A DNA stretch of 64,000 nucleotides from Thermomicrobium sp. CFH 73360 (GCF_023806465.1 NZ_JAMSLS010000007.1:62001-126000), one strand, 5' to 3'; positions 1-9,611 are shown, numbered from the stretch's first letter. Program-made: numbers and translations. The notes: a model not told the origin generated them from the letters alone.

Positions 1-1545
1 GAAGTTCCCATATTCGTAGCCTGGCGCCTGATTCGCCGTCGACCACCCAAACTCGGTCAGCCAGACCTGCTTGGCCGCGTCGCCATTCTCGATCATCACC
101 TGCCGCAACTGCTCAGCTCGGCGGAAATAGAAGCTGGGATGATCAAGCCATCCTGGTCCCGGTCCAGGCCGCTCCGGCCAGAGCGCGTCCGGCGGATTCA
201 GTGTTCCGCCTGGATGCGTTGCGAGGTGATCAAAATACTGCTTAATCTCGCCATTCTTGTAAGCATACGCTTGTCGGAGATACTCGACGTCATCGATCGC
301 AATGGAAGGATCCATCACGCCTGTCGGTGTGAGTCCTCCGAATAAGACGATCGCCTTGGGATCACCCCGCTTCACTCCCTGATAGCCCGCCTTGAGGAGT
401 GCAACGTAGCGTCCCACATCGACATGCCCACCAGTCTCGTACGCCAGGTTCTGCTCGTTCCAGATTTCCCAAGCCTGAACTTTCCCGGCATAACGCCGAG
501 CCAGGAACTCCATGAGCTTACCGAATGGCGCTGGATCGGCCGGAATGCCTCCGTTTGGGTCAGCCCAGGTCGGCGCTTTGACCACGCTCACAACCACCTT
601 GATCCCGTTCTTGCTCGTTGTATCGAGGATCCGATCCAACGCATGTGTATCGTACCGCCCTGGCCGAGGTTCAATGTCACGCCAGATCGCCTGGATACGT
701 ACCCAGGAGAATCCCGCGCCCTTCACCAGATCCATCGTCCGCTGGTTAAACCCATCCCCGTCGTTATCACCCCGCCAGGCGATATTGAATCCGTACCCGA
801 CATGCGGACCGTATTGTCTCTTCCGGATTGGGTCATACGGCGGTAGCCCGGAATCCTGCCGGGCAAGCGCCTCCGGCGGAGCTCCACGTGCCTGCAGGTA
901 CTCGCGGCCGAGCAGCCCCAAGAGGACCTCGTACGGCGTTCCCCTATTCTCCGGATGGTACTCGAACCGCGCCCGCTCGAAGTACTGGACCGCATAGACC
1001 TTTCCATCACCCGCTGGGGGCGCTGGATTCGGTTCAGAAAACTCCTCAGAGAGGGGCAACCCAAACACACGCCAGCCTCCAAACCGGTCCCAATAGTTCT
1101 TGAATCCATAGGCCAGCGAGTGTTGCGTCTCGGGGAAATATCTTCGCTCGCGGGTGTCCGGGAACCAGGCTATGGGCCGAAACGGCTCCTCATTCTCTCG
1201 GCCACTCACGCGCCAGGCACCAACCCGGACGAGCTGCACTTCGTCTTCGGTCCCCGCCTTCTCCGGGTGATACTCGAACACCGCCCGTTCGAAGTACTGC
1301 CTCCAGAATCCGTCCTGCTGGAACACGCCGGTGATCGGATAGCCGAAAATGAAGAGACCACCATTCGTCTCCCAAAAACGTCGGAACGGCCCCTGCACCC
1401 AGAATCCTGTTTCGGGAAAGTACCGCGGCATCTCGAGGTCCGCCGGCGCGCTCGGCGCTGCTGCTCGTGCGACATTGGAAGTTGTTCCCATCGGCAGCAA
1501 GCTGAACACGAGCCAGCCGACAACAAGAAGTCGCAGAAACTTCAC
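1..1545 (-). CDS. Secreted glycoside hydrolase (cellulase-like TIM barrel) with two N-terminal LGFP-like modules, 3' end outside window
   Basis: The frame stays open from a GTG at 1545 to the window edge (515 codons, no stop). The GTG follows an AGGGGGT ribosome site, and residues 1-30 form a signal peptide. Two copies of a module (about 40-110 and 134-216) carry the patterns YFPET, FGyP and QYFERA.FEYHPE. From about 245 a TIM-barrel hydrolase follows, with AWEIWNEQN (likely acid/base Glu364) and WLTEFGW (likely nucleophile Glu498), as in clan GH-A families such as GH5 or GH39. The barrel closely matches the lipoprotein at 11769-12974, which lacks the modules. It is probably exported and acts on polysaccharide; the substrate is unknown. 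The C-terminus lies beyond base 1. Confidence 0.85.
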   Translation of the reverse strand, partial: MKFLRLLVVGWLVFSLLPMGTTSNVARAAAPSAPADLEMPRYFPETGFWVQGPFRRFWETNGGLFIFGYPITGVFQQDGFWRQYFERAVFEYHPEKAGTEDEVQLVRVGAWRVSGRENEEPFRPIAWFPDTRERRYFPETQHSLAYGFKNYWDRFGGWRVFGLPLSEEFSEPNPAPPAGDGKVYAVQYFERARFEYHPENRGTPYEVLLGLLGREYLQARGAPPEALARQDSGLPPYDPIRKRQYGPHVGYGFNIAWRGDNDGDGFNQRTMDLVKGAGFSWVRIQAIWRDIEPRPGRYDTHALDRILDTTSKNGIKVVVSVVKAPTWADPNGGIPADPAPFGKLMEFLARRYAGKVQAWEIWNEQNLAYETGGHVDVGRYVALLKAGYQGVKRGDPKAIVLFGGLTPTGVMDPSIAIDDVEYLRQAYAYKNGEIKQYFDHLATHPGGTLNPPDALWPERPGPGPGWLDHPSFYFRRAEQLRQVMIENGDAAKQVWLTEFGWSTANQAPGYEYGNF

Positions 1546-1804
1546 CGGACCCCCTTCCCTTGGCCCGCACACCACACGGCGGTAGCGCGCTCATCGCCCC
1601 CGCGCCAATCGACCAGACAGGAGAGCGGTCTCCCTGGTCAACCGCTCCCCTCCATCCTCGATTGTCCTCATCCTAGCATCCGGCCACAGTTGGGCACACC
1701 TACCGATCATCCCCCTTCGGTAGCGCTTCACGGCTTGCTACTGACAAAACTGACCATCTCGTCCCAATCTCCAAAGTAGCGCCAGCCCAGTCGGAGAAGT
1801 TCCT

Positions 1805-2257
1805 TCACGGCACCAGTACCAGTCGGACGTCGCCGAGCTCAATCACATCACCATACCGTAAGCCGGTCGGCGCAGTCACGGGTCGTCCGTTCACTCGCGT
1901 GCCGTTTGTACTCTTTAGATCAGTGATCCACCAGCGACCATGTTCCCAGGTGAGCTGTGCGTGCTCGGTCGAGACGAATGCATCATCCAACCGGATCGTA
2001 CAGGACGGATGCCGCCCAATGACCGTCACCGGGTCGAGCGGGAGCCGTGTCCCCGGCCGCAGTCCACTGGCACCAGGCGACTGCACAATCAGGTGACCCG
2101 GGGGACCGCCCGCTTCACCTGTCGTCCCCGCTATCGCGGCAAGTTCCCGGATGGTGATACGGGCAATCAGGAAAATAAAAAAGTAGAGGAGGAATGCGAA
2201 AACGAGACGCAAGAGGAGGACAAACCACTCGAACGGAAGTTGAATCAGCCACTCCAT
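1805..2257 (-). CDS. Membrane-anchored FHA-domain protein
   Basis: 150 residues from the ATG at 2257. The frame is open further upstream to 2323, but that start would lie inside the preceding gene. One strongly hydrophobic helix (about residues 10-35) is followed by a linker and a C-terminal FHA domain with VIGRHPSC, STEHAQL and LKSTNGTRVNG, the usual phosphothreonine-binding loops. The gene starts 10 bases after the upstream FhaA-like gene, so the two are probably co-transcribed. FHA domains read phosphothreonine marks from Ser/Thr kinases; no kinase gene is present in this window. Likely role: signalling at the membrane, possibly in cell-wall synthesis as for FhaB of Actinobacteria. That role is inference. 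Confidence 0.85.
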   Translation of the reverse strand: MEWLIQLPFEWFVLLLRLVFAFLLYFFIFLIARITIRELAAIAGTTGEAGGPPGHLIVQSPGASGLRPGTRLPLDPVTVIGRHPSCTIRLDDAFVSTEHAQLTWEHGRWWITDLKSTNGTRVNGRPVTAPTGLRYGDVIELGDVRLVLVP

Positions 2258-2267
2258 CGGCGTCGAC

Positions 2268-3014
2268 TCAAGCTCCTGCTGTCGTGAACTCGAGCGCGAC
2301 TGTACCGAGCGTGAGCCGGTCACCGTTGGAGAGCGGGGCTCGCTCCACCGCTCGGCCGTTCACCAGCGTTCCGTTGGTTGAGCCCTGATCGATCACCTCG
2401 AAATGTCCTTCGACAAACTCTATCCGCGCATGCCGCCGTGACACGTCCAACACTTCCAGCACAATATCGTTGTCCAGCGCACGTCCGATCGTGGTGACCT
2501 TCTTTCGAATCAGGAATGTCTGGCCAGCCAGCGGCCCTTCGAGGACACGCAAGAATGCCCGCGGCACGTTACCGGTATCATGCAGGACCCGATACACCTC
2601 AGTCCGCTGCCAAACTTGTCGGCTCGCAAACTCGTCGTACGGTAATGGAGCGATCTGCGCCTCCACTTGGACCTGGCGCCGCGGCACTGATGGATCACCA
2701 ATCAGTCGCACGCGGACTTGATCCACGAACCCGTAGTCACGCTCCTCCGCGACATCGAGGAGCCACTCCTCGAGCTGGAGCGAGAGCGAGTCAGCGAAGT
2801 CTGCAAATTGAACAAAGTCTTCGGGATGCAACCGCACAAGGTAATCGTTGGGCACAATTGGGCCTTCAGGTGTTGCCAGCTGTTGCGAATCCATCGCGCG
2901 CTCAAGTCGCCGGGCGATCTCGGCCGGCTGCACCGTTGTCCGAAAAATGCGACCAACCGCTCCCTCCATCAACCGCTCGACGAAGTCCTCAAATCGTTGC
3001 AGTTTGCCCAACAT
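2268..3014 (-). CDS. FhaA-like protein (DUF3662 plus FHA domain)
   Basis: 248 residues. The N-terminal part (about 1-120) begins MLGKLQRFEDFVERLMEG and contains P.EIARRLERAM, typical of the DUF3662/FhaA_N domain. A C-terminal FHA domain (about 155-245) carries TTIGRALDNDIVL, SRRHARIE and DQGSTNGTLVNG. In Actinobacteria FhaA is tied to the kinase PknB and to peptidoglycan synthesis. Here it precedes a second FHA gene with a 10-base gap, which supports a paired function. The upstream neighbour on the same strand is a MoeA-like gene 39 bases away, an unusual partner that may only share a transcript. Confidence 0.88.
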   Translation of the reverse strand: MLGKLQRFEDFVERLMEGAVGRIFRTTVQPAEIARRLERAMDSQQLATPEGPIVPNDYLVRLHPEDFVQFADFADSLSLQLEEWLLDVAEERDYGFVDQVRVRLIGDPSVPRRQVQVEAQIAPLPYDEFASRQVWQRTEVYRVLHDTGNVPRAFLRVLEGPLAGQTFLIRKKVTTIGRALDNDIVLEVLDVSRRHARIEFVEGHFEVIDQGSTNGTLVNGRAVERAPLSNGDRLTLGTVALEFTTAGA

Positions 3015-3053
3015 TTCGCAGCCTCGTCGCTCCTTCGCGAGTATACGCCTCGT

Positions 3054-4085
3054 TCAGCCTGAGCTCTCCTCTTGACGTCGCCACGCGTGAGGCACCCGCG
3101 CCTGCTGCGTATCAGCAAGGAGACCGCCGTGTGCCAGTTGCGCAAAGAGCGCACGATCCAGGCGCTCGTCTGCCAGTGCATAAGGGAGCGCAAGGTCGAA
3201 GACCGAAATGCGCCCATACATTTCGCAGCTTGCCAAACCGAATACCGGCAGCGTATCAAGATAGGCAACCCAAAACATCGTCCCTGGATCCACTGGTGCT
3301 CCACGCACCGTCATCCGAGCTCCCAGCCGACGGAGCGCCCGCAGGAACGGATCATCCGGATCGAGCATGATCGAGCCGGCGGTCAGGACAAACTCCGTCC
3401 CGGTCTGCCGCCATGCGGTGATCCGCTCGGCGATCGTTGTAGGTTCGTCATGTGCCAGGCGTTCAAATCGCTCGAGTACTGCCCCAAGGCGCTGGAGCTT
3501 TTCACTGAGTGCACGCACCGCGACATCGACTGCAGCTGGACGGACGCGCTCACCTGCGAGTAACGCCACACGCCGCCGCCGGAACGGTGCCACTCGGACA
3601 ACTGGCTGGTTTTCCAAGACCGCGAGTGCGCGTCCCAGCGCCCGCTCGGGCACAAAGAGCGCCGGTGCTTTCGCGATCGCGATGACCTCTCCGACATCGG
3701 CGACTCGTCCGTCCAAAACGGTTGCAACAAGCGCACGCCCGGTCCGTACCAGTCGCTCCAGTCGCCGTGTATCGACGCGGACAAGCCCGAGCTGCGCAGC
3801 CCGGACGTTCACTTGCCCCTGATGCGGTGCATCCAAAATCGTTCCCGGACCGGCGATCCTTTCAGCAATACGCTGTGAAGCCACATGCTGCTCGAGTTCA
3901 CCCTCGTCTGGAGCCGCGATTGGCAAACGCGTACCCTCTGGAAAGACTCGCTGGTCCAGAACTTCCGTGAGCGGAACTCCGCGCCGGAACTGTTGACGCC
4001 CGTCCGCCTGGACAACGACGTCACGCCGGAGCACCGCTCCTTCCGGAATCGGATGGTCCCCTATGCGATACCATGTGCGGCGCAT
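3054..4085 (-). CDS. Molybdopterin-binding protein related to MoeA
   Basis: 343 residues. The C-terminal half has the look of a MoCF-type molybdopterin-binding domain: FVLTAGSIMLDPDDP, then MTVRGAPVDPGTMFWVAYLDTLPVFGLASC, which matches the MoeA-like pattern of a substrate loop followed by a P-G-P-like turn. The N-terminal half lacks the full MoeA domain I/II layout, so it may not be the molybdenum insertase itself. In related genomes such short MoeA-like proteins accompany molybdenum hydroxylases. The hydroxylase genes at 48-51.8 kb in this window could be clients, but they are 44 kb away, so this is only suggestive. The start ATG follows GAGAGGGG. Confidence 0.65.
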   Translation of the reverse strand: MRRTWYRIGDHPIPEGAVLRRDVVVQADGRQQFRRGVPLTEVLDQRVFPEGTRLPIAAPDEGELEQHVASQRIAERIAGPGTILDAPHQGQVNVRAAQLGLVRVDTRRLERLVRTGRALVATVLDGRVADVGEVIAIAKAPALFVPERALGRALAVLENQPVVRVAPFRRRRVALLAGERVRPAAVDVAVRALSEKLQRLGAVLERFERLAHDEPTTIAERITAWRQTGTEFVLTAGSIMLDPDDPFLRALRRLGARMTVRGAPVDPGTMFWVAYLDTLPVFGLASCEMYGRISVFDLALPYALADERLDRALFAQLAHGGLLADTQQARVPHAWRRQEESSG

Positions 4086-4205
4086 CAGTACGACCCCTCT
4101 CGCACATCACAAGAGCAAGCATAGCTGATTCCTCAACCGGTACACTCAGCAGCGCACGCGACGGGATCCCTGTCGCTCCAAGACCGCAGCGAAGGGAAAG
4201 CTTCC

Positions 4206-4901
4206 ATGACGACGACGTTCGGCCACCGCCGCCCGATGTTGTCGCCGTCGATCTTGAACGCCGACTTCGCGCGGCTCGGCGAGATCGTCCGAGAGCTCGA
4301 GGAAGCCGGGGCGGACGCGATCCATCTCGACGTGATGGACGGCCGGTTCGTTCCGAATATCAGCTTTGGGCTCCCTGTTGTCACGGCTCTCCGGCAGGTG
4401 ACGACGCTACCACTCGACGTGCATCTGATGATCGTCGAGCCTGAGCGCTACCTTGCTGCCTTCGCCGAGGCTGGAGCCACGGCGATTACCGTCCACGTGG
4501 AAGCAAGCATCCATCTCCACCGCACCGTGCACATGATCCACGAACTGGGTGTGCTCGCTGGGGTCGCCTTGAATCCGGCAACTCCTCTGGCAGCCATCGA
4601 GGAGATTCTCCCGTTCGTGGATTTGGTCCTCGTGATGACGGTCGATCCCGGCTTCGGTGGCCAATCACTCATCCCTGCCGTCCTCCGCAAGCTCGAAAGA
4701 CTCCGCCGGATAGTCGACGAAGCCGGGTTACACTGCCTGCTGTCGGTCGATGGCGGTGTCAAACTCTCCAACATCGAAGCGGTCGTTCGTGCTGGTGCTG
4801 ACGTTGTGGTGACCGGCTCTGCCCTGTTTCAGAGCGATCAAACACCTGGCCAGGAACTCCAGCGTTTCCGCGACGCACTGCAACAAGCGTTGTCTGGCTA
4901 A
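4206..4901 (+). CDS. rpe: Ribulose-phosphate 3-epimerase
   Basis: 231 residues, full length for the family. It has the Rpe signature blocks LSPSILNADFARLG (active-site Ser and Asn), DAIHLDVMDGRFVPN (metal-binding His and catalytic Asp), VHLMI, the loop VMTVDPGFGGQ and the C-terminal VDGGV with GADVVVTGSALF. It interconverts D-ribulose 5-phosphate and D-xylulose 5-phosphate in the pentose phosphate pathway, in the cytoplasm. It stands alone on the plus strand, divergent from the MoeA-like gene. About eight residues lie ahead of the conserved core. Confidence 0.96.
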   Translation: MTTTFGHRRPMLSPSILNADFARLGEIVRELEEAGADAIHLDVMDGRFVPNISFGLPVVTALRQVTTLPLDVHLMIVEPERYLAAFAEAGATAITVHVEASIHLHRTVHMIHELGVLAGVALNPATPLAAIEEILPFVDLVLVMTVDPGFGGQSLIPAVLRKLERLRRIVDEAGLHCLLSVDGGVKLSNIEAVVRAGADVVVTGSALFQSDQTPGQELQRFRDALQQALSG

Positions 4902-5229
4902 CGGTTGGGTTGGTTCGTACAGACTGTTCATCCGAGTGATGATGAGCAGGACGGATTGTTCGGCTCACCAACGTACCAGTAGCCAAGTTGGAACAACAGG
5001 GCATCGACCGTCACTGATTAGGAATGGTTTGCCAGCAAGCAAAGCACCAAGGAGGGTCCGCTTGGGTAGCGCGTTGGATCAGAGGACCTCACGCGGGTAA
5101 CGAGTCAGCGAGGAAGCGAAGAAGCACTCGTCGCCCGCTCTCTCACCGAGGACTTGTCGTCCAAAGCAGTGACGTGCTATACTGTCCCCTGCTGGTGGAA
5201 CAACCACCAGTAGCAGCAACGAATCACGT
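4902..5229 (+). other. Gene-free stretch carrying the tRNA-Arg promoter
   Basis: I see no credible reading frame here. The only recognisable signal is the promoter at 5154-5183 ahead of the tRNA genes. Confidence 0.5.
5154..5183 (+). promoter_or_regulatory. Sigma-70-type promoter for tRNA-Arg
   Basis: TTGTCG at 5154-5159 and TATACT at 5178-5183, 18 bases apart, about 46 bases before the tRNA. Both hexamers are close to consensus. Confidence 0.6.
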
Positions 5230-5302
5230 GCGCCCGTAGCTCAGTGGATAGAGCGTTAGGTTGCGGACCTAAAGGTCGGGGGTTCGAGTCCCTCCGGGCG
5301 TA
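5230..5302 (+). tRNA. tRNA-Arg (anticodon GCG)
   Basis: A complete cloverleaf. The acceptor GCGCCCG pairs with CGGGCGT at the 3' end (one G-T), the D arm is GCTC/GAGC, the anticodon loop TTGCGGA gives GCG (codon CGC), and the T loop is TTCGAGT. The discriminator base is A and CCA is not encoded. Confidence 0.95.
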
Positions 5303-5340
5303 CCGATATCGGTTCTTCGTCTCTGCACCTTCTACCACGC

Positions 5341-5428
5341 CGAGGGGTGTCCGAGTGGTTGAAGGTGCCGCTCTCGAAAAGCGGTAGGCGTGACGAGCGC
5401 CTCGTGGGTTCGAATCCCACCCCCTCGG
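5341..5428 (+). tRNA. tRNA-Ser (anticodon CGA)
   Basis: A class II tRNA with a long variable arm. The acceptor CGAGGGG pairs with CCCCTCG, the D arm begins TCCGAGTGG, the anticodon loop CTCGAAA gives CGA (codon TCG), the T stem is GTGGG/CCCAC and the discriminator is G. It lies 38 bases after tRNA-Arg and is probably on the same transcript. Confidence 0.95.
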
Positions 5429-5449
5429 CCCGCAGTACTTGGCTTACTC

Positions 5450-5485
5450 GCGGACCACTGTGGTGGGTCCGCTCGTTCTTTTTTC
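5450..5485 (+). terminator. Rho-independent terminator after the tRNA pair
   Basis: The stem GCGGACC (5450-5456) pairs with GGTCCGC (5466-5472). A T-rich tract at 5476-5484 follows. It closes the tRNA-Arg/tRNA-Ser transcript. Confidence 0.8.
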
Positions 5486-5965
5486 ACCCCTCTCCGTCAC
5501 CTTGAGTACCCACGGGCCAAAATCGGCTCCGGCCACCGGTTTCTCAGGCGCTCCCGAATCCGTGCGAGCCAGTGCACTGCTCACACCGACAGGGCAACGC
5601 GCAGGCTGCCCAGCCCCGGCTCAACAGAAGAGCTCTCCTGCGCCAGGACCGCTCGCTACGACTTTGCTTCCACAATGCCTCGAGTGACCGCATGTTCCTG
5701 CGTTTCCGTCTCCACCGAGTAGCTCACCTTGGGAAACGAGACCGTGGCTGCCCTCGCAGCAGCGACTCTTCTCACGGGCACCCGCCGTGACCATCATCCG
5801 GCTTCTCTTCTTCCAGGGAAAGGTACAGGAGAGCTGTACGCGCCACACGTGCGATGTCTTGAAACTGCACCGACCGAAGCCGGACAGCCCGCTAAGGCGC
5901 CGAAGCATTCTGCACCACCTCGTTTTCTTGATCACTGAGTAGCTGGCAGAGGGCCGCGCTCCCTT
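5486..5965. other. Gene-free stretch
   Basis: No reading frame here has a recognisable protein or a good ribosome site. It lies between the tRNA terminator and the convergent lipoprotein gene, and I see nothing further in it. Confidence 0.5.
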
Positions 5966-7153
5966 TCAGAGACTGCAGGCGTCAGCGTCGGGATTCGGAT
6001 CACACGGATCCCACGGATCGGTGCCAAGGTAATATTCGGCACCGTCCTCTATTCCGTCCCAATCGGTGTCGACGAGGGTCGGATCACTGCCGTATTGCCA
6101 GATCTCGAATCCGTCGAGCAGGCCGTCGCCATCAGTGTCAGGATTGTGTGGGTCGGAGCCGAAACTGAGTTCCTCATCGTCCACGAAGCCGTCACCATCA
6201 CTGTCTACACTCCCTTGCGGTGGTGAGGGGGCCCGACTATCGCTGGAAACTGGCAACACTTCAAAGGTCACTTCGTGGTACACAACGCTATGGTTGCCTG
6301 CATCGACCCAGCGCACCCTCCAGGTTCCTACCAGCGCCGCCGTTCCACCATACTCGCAGAGGTCGAACTGCGTCTGTGTTGCGCGGTCCGCCTCGACAGT
6401 AATCGGCCCCAACTCCGCAACATCGTCGGCCGGATTGATCACCTGCACGATCATCCGCCAGCTCTGTCCCGGCCGCCCGGTCGAATTGCGAATCCCCACC
6501 TCGACAACATTTCGCGCACCCGTGAAGCAATCCTGTGGCTGGATCGGCTGACTTGGCCAGGACGCAGCCCAAGCGGGCGGCACTGGCGCCGGCGTGGGTC
6601 GTTGCGCAGGCGCGGTTGGCGAACCAACTGGCGTCGCCTGCTGTTCCGCAAGCGGCGTCGACTCCGGGCGAGATGTGCTGGCAGCACGCCACCGTTGCAC
6701 GTCTTGCGTGGTGACGGTCAGAGTGGCCTCGGCCACGACACGACGTTGGGAAGCTTCCATCCAACGCACCCGCCAGGTTCCCGCCTGGAGTCGTTCCCCT
6801 GCGACACGCGGTAGGTTCACTGGTGCCGGCAACCACTGTTGCTCCTGAGCCTGATAGCGTCCGATCTCGATTTCTTCACCGTTCGGATCGATCAAAACGA
6901 GCACAAATTCCTGGGTTGGACCGCCCCACCACAGTCCAACCACGACGACACCCGACTGGGAAAGTTGCGCACTTGCCTGTGCCATCGATGCGCCCACACT
7001 GGAGGTGGCGGTCACGGTTCCCTCATTCGTCATTGTCCGCGTTGCCTCATCACTCCTGGCACTGTCATTGCCGCGTGCAACGCACCCAACCACGATGAGT
7101 GCTGGGAGAAGGAGCAACAGCCAAAGTACCCGCTTGGCCGATCGCCGCCACAT
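5966..7153 (-). CDS. Lipoprotein with C-terminal thrombospondin type 3-like calcium-binding repeats
   Basis: 395 residues, start ATG at 7153 directly after AGGAGGCT. A signal peptide ends in the lipobox VVGC (Cys24), so the protein is probably anchored on the outer face of the membrane. Two similar middle segments (about 60-150 and 210-300) share the pattern GTWRVRW, perhaps paired beta-sandwich domains, joined by a Pro/Thr-rich linker. Residues about 315-390 hold acidic repeats of the form DSDGDGFVDDEE, DTDGDGLLDGFE and DTDWDGIEDGAE, the Ca2+-binding thrombospondin type 3 pattern. The specific function is unknown. Confidence 0.85.
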   Translation of the reverse strand: MWRRSAKRVLWLLLLLPALIVVGCVARGNDSARSDEATRTMTNEGTVTATSSVGASMAQASAQLSQSGVVVVGLWWGGPTQEFVLVLIDPNGEEIEIGRYQAQEQQWLPAPVNLPRVAGERLQAGTWRVRWMEASQRRVVAEATLTVTTQDVQRWRAASTSRPESTPLAEQQATPVGSPTAPAQRPTPAPVPPAWAASWPSQPIQPQDCFTGARNVVEVGIRNSTGRPGQSWRMIVQVINPADDVAELGPITVEADRATQTQFDLCEYGGTAALVGTWRVRWVDAGNHSVVYHEVTFEVLPVSSDSRAPSPPQGSVDSDGDGFVDDEELSFGSDPHNPDTDGDGLLDGFEIWQYGSDPTLVDTDWDGIEDGAEYYLGTDPWDPCDPNPDADACSL

Positions 7154-7840
7154 AGCCTCCTATCCCGCCCTTCGCAACGCAGGTGGTGGATTAACCAGCC
7201 GTAGCGTAAAAACTGACCGATACGGCTGTCAAGCGCTTGTCCGATGCGAGGAATGCGCTCCGTCAGCGGAGACAGGCATCCCAGCCGCCCCTCTCGTGCA
7301 ATACCAGTCCAGAAAAGCCTGAGCACCTTGCAAGGTGGTCTTCACTCGTCTGGCGACCAAGCGTACTCTGTTCCGGACCCACCGTATCTCTGTCAGGTAG
7401 GTATCGCTCAAACGGGTTCCAAACTCTCCCGGACAGATTCAGGGGACAAACGTGGCCAAAAGCTCGTTGTCATCCCGCAGCATTTTCGCTGTCGGGACCA
7501 GCTTCGCACCCGATACCTTCATCGAAGCAACCTCTCGCGTCCACAGTCGGTGACACCACGAAACAGAGTTTCCAGGTGGAAGCCCTTGATACGAACAACC
7601 TTTGCCCATCTGTGCTTCTTGAGCAACTTGGTTGTTGCTCTCGTCCAGTCGCTCGCACCGAGTGTCCAGACGAGCGTTTGACCAACCGCTGCCGTCCCTT
7701 TTCGCCGGAGCAGTCTTACATCAGTGTCAGGCCGACTGTGGTTGTCATAGGAGAGCTAGCGAGCGGCGTGCTTCACGTTGCCGGGGAGTCGCTTCTCCGA
7801 GTAGACTCTGTTAGTGGCGCACATCGCCAAGGACTCGCAC
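7154..7840. other. Gene-free stretch between lipoprotein and tRNA-Ser
   Basis: About 690 bases. Overlapping open frames exist on both strands, but none has a plausible ribosome site together with protein-like composition. No repeat, tRNA or other known RNA was recognised. It contains the promoter regions of the two divergent neighbours by position only. Confidence 0.45.
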
Positions 7841-7927
7841 GGAAGGGTCGCATAGTGGTCGAGTGCGCACGGCTGGAAACCGTGTGGGGGCGGAAGCCCC
7901 TCGTGGGTTCGAATCCCACCCCTTCCG
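7841..7927 (+). tRNA. tRNA-Ser (anticodon GGA)
   Basis: A class II tRNA. The acceptor GGAAGGG pairs with CCCTTCC, the anticodon loop CTGGAAA gives GGA (codons TCC/TCT), a long variable arm of GC pairs follows, the T stem is GTGGG/CCCAC with loop TTCGAAT, and the discriminator is G. It is convergent with proS. Confidence 0.95.
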
Positions 7928-8005
7928 CCGAACGACTTTCCTGATAGAGACGGCATGGGCCAGGATAATCCGGCCCGCCATAGTCTTTTGGAGCGATGCA
8001 CCGCC

Positions 8006-9460
8006 TCAGTAAGCTCGCGCCCAGATGACTTGGTAGCGCCCCAAAGCTCCGCACACGAGGCACGGCTCGTACTCTGTCGGCTGCTCGAACGGGATGCAAC
8101 GGATCGTCGCCTTGGTCTCCGCCTTCACCCGCGCTTCACACTCGGCGCTCCCGCACCAGAAGGCGCGATTGAATCCAGCATTACTCGCCACACGCTCTTT
8201 GAGCCGTTCGTAGTCCCGCACATCTTCGGTATGGCGCTCCAGCATTTCGCGTGCTGCGCGGTAGAGACTTGCCTGAACTGCATCCAGTTCCCGTTGCACC
8301 GCATCGACAACGTTCGCCACCGGCACCGTCTGTCTCTGCCCGAGCACATCGCGCCGAACCAGCGTGACCTGATCATTGGCCACATCGCGTGGCCCGATCT
8401 CGAGGCGGATCGGCACGCCTTTGAGGTCCCAGTCGTTGAACTTCCAACCGGGCGTCTTGTCGTCACGCAAATCCGCATGGACACGCACGGCTCGCTGGAG
8501 CGTCGTCCGCACTCGCTCGACCGCTTCCTCGACCTGCCGGCGCTCCTCGTCCTTCCGCCAGATCGGCACGATGACGACTTGGATCGGAGCGACACGCGGC
8601 GGGAGCTTGAGCCCACGATCATCCCCGTGCACCATCACCATCGCACCGATCGTGCGGTGGGAGAGCCCCCAGCTGGTATTGAAGGCAAATCGGCGCTTTC
8701 CCTCACGATCCAAGAACGTGATCTCAAAGACTCTCCCAAAGTGGTCACCGAGATTGTGCGAGGTCGCTGACTGCAACGCCCAGTGCTTGCCACCCATCAT
8801 GGCCTCGATGGTGTAGGTGCGCAGTGCCCCGGCGAATTTCTCCGACTCGGTCTTCTGTCCCGGAATCACCGGGATCGCAAGCTCAGTCTCTACAAAGTCC
8901 CGGTAGACCTCGAGCATAAGCCGTGCACGCTCCTCCGCCTCTTCGAGCGTTGCGTGCACGGTATGCCCTTCCTGCCAAAGGAATTCGAGTGTCCGCAAAA
9001 ATGCCCGTGGGCGCTCCTCCCAGCGAACGACGCTGCACCATTGGTTAATCAGAATGGGAAGATCGCGATACGACTGCACCCAGCGTGCGAACATGGGGCA
9101 GATGATCGACTCGGAGGTTGGCCGTACCGCCAACGGCTCTTCCAGTTCCTTGTCGCCCCCCTTTGTGACCCACGCAACCTCCGGCGCGAAGCCCTGGATG
9201 TGCTGGGCCTCACGCTCGAGATAACTCTTCGGGATGAAAAGCGGGAAATACGCGTTCTGGACACCGGTTGCTTTGATCCGCCGGTCGAGCTCCGCCTGCA
9301 TGTTTTCCCAAAGCGCAAAGCCGTACGGGCGGATGACCCGTGTGCCGCGCACTGGGGACTCGTCCGCGAGCTCAGCCTTCTGAATCACCTCGACGTACCA
9401 GCGGTCGAAATCATCTTCCTGCTCGATGAGTTCCTCAACGTATTTCCGCTCCGTCGTCAT
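8006..9460 (-). CDS. proS: Prolyl-tRNA synthetase, archaeal/eukaryotic type
   Basis: 484 residues from the ATG at 9460, which follows GGGAGAA. The open frame runs further upstream to 9697, but that stretch overlaps pfkA and is not conserved-looking. Class II synthetase motifs are visible: FIPKSYLEREAQHIQGF, the motif 2 block RWEERPRAFLRTLEFLWQEGHT and the motif 3 block GLSHRTIGAMVMVHGDD. There is no bacterial editing insertion. The C-terminal zinc-binding tail (CGSAECEA ... CLVCGALG) is typical of the archaeal-type enzyme. It charges tRNA-Pro. The archaeal-type form is known from scattered bacteria including Deinococcus-Thermus and Chloroflexi. Confidence 0.96.
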   Translation of the reverse strand: MTTERKYVEELIEQEDDFDRWYVEVIQKAELADESPVRGTRVIRPYGFALWENMQAELDRRIKATGVQNAYFPLFIPKSYLEREAQHIQGFAPEVAWVTKGGDKELEEPLAVRPTSESIICPMFARWVQSYRDLPILINQWCSVVRWEERPRAFLRTLEFLWQEGHTVHATLEEAEERARLMLEVYRDFVETELAIPVIPGQKTESEKFAGALRTYTIEAMMGGKHWALQSATSHNLGDHFGRVFEITFLDREGKRRFAFNTSWGLSHRTIGAMVMVHGDDRGLKLPPRVAPIQVVIVPIWRKDEERRQVEEAVERVRTTLQRAVRVHADLRDDKTPGWKFNDWDLKGVPIRLEIGPRDVANDQVTLVRRDVLGQRQTVPVANVVDAVQRELDAVQASLYRAAREMLERHTEDVRDYERLKERVASNAGFNRAFWCGSAECEARVKAETKATIRCIPFEQPTEYEPCLVCGALGRYQVIWARAY

Positions 9461-9611
9461 CGTTCGTTCTCCCTCGCGCGGGAACCACACCGCACAGTCC
9501 TGCACCGCACTCGCGTAGAATGCGCTGGGGCTTCGTCGGGGCACACCGTCTCGGCCTCGACGCAGAGTATACCTATGCGTTGGCGAGACGCGGGCGCGCA
9601 GGGAGCGCACC

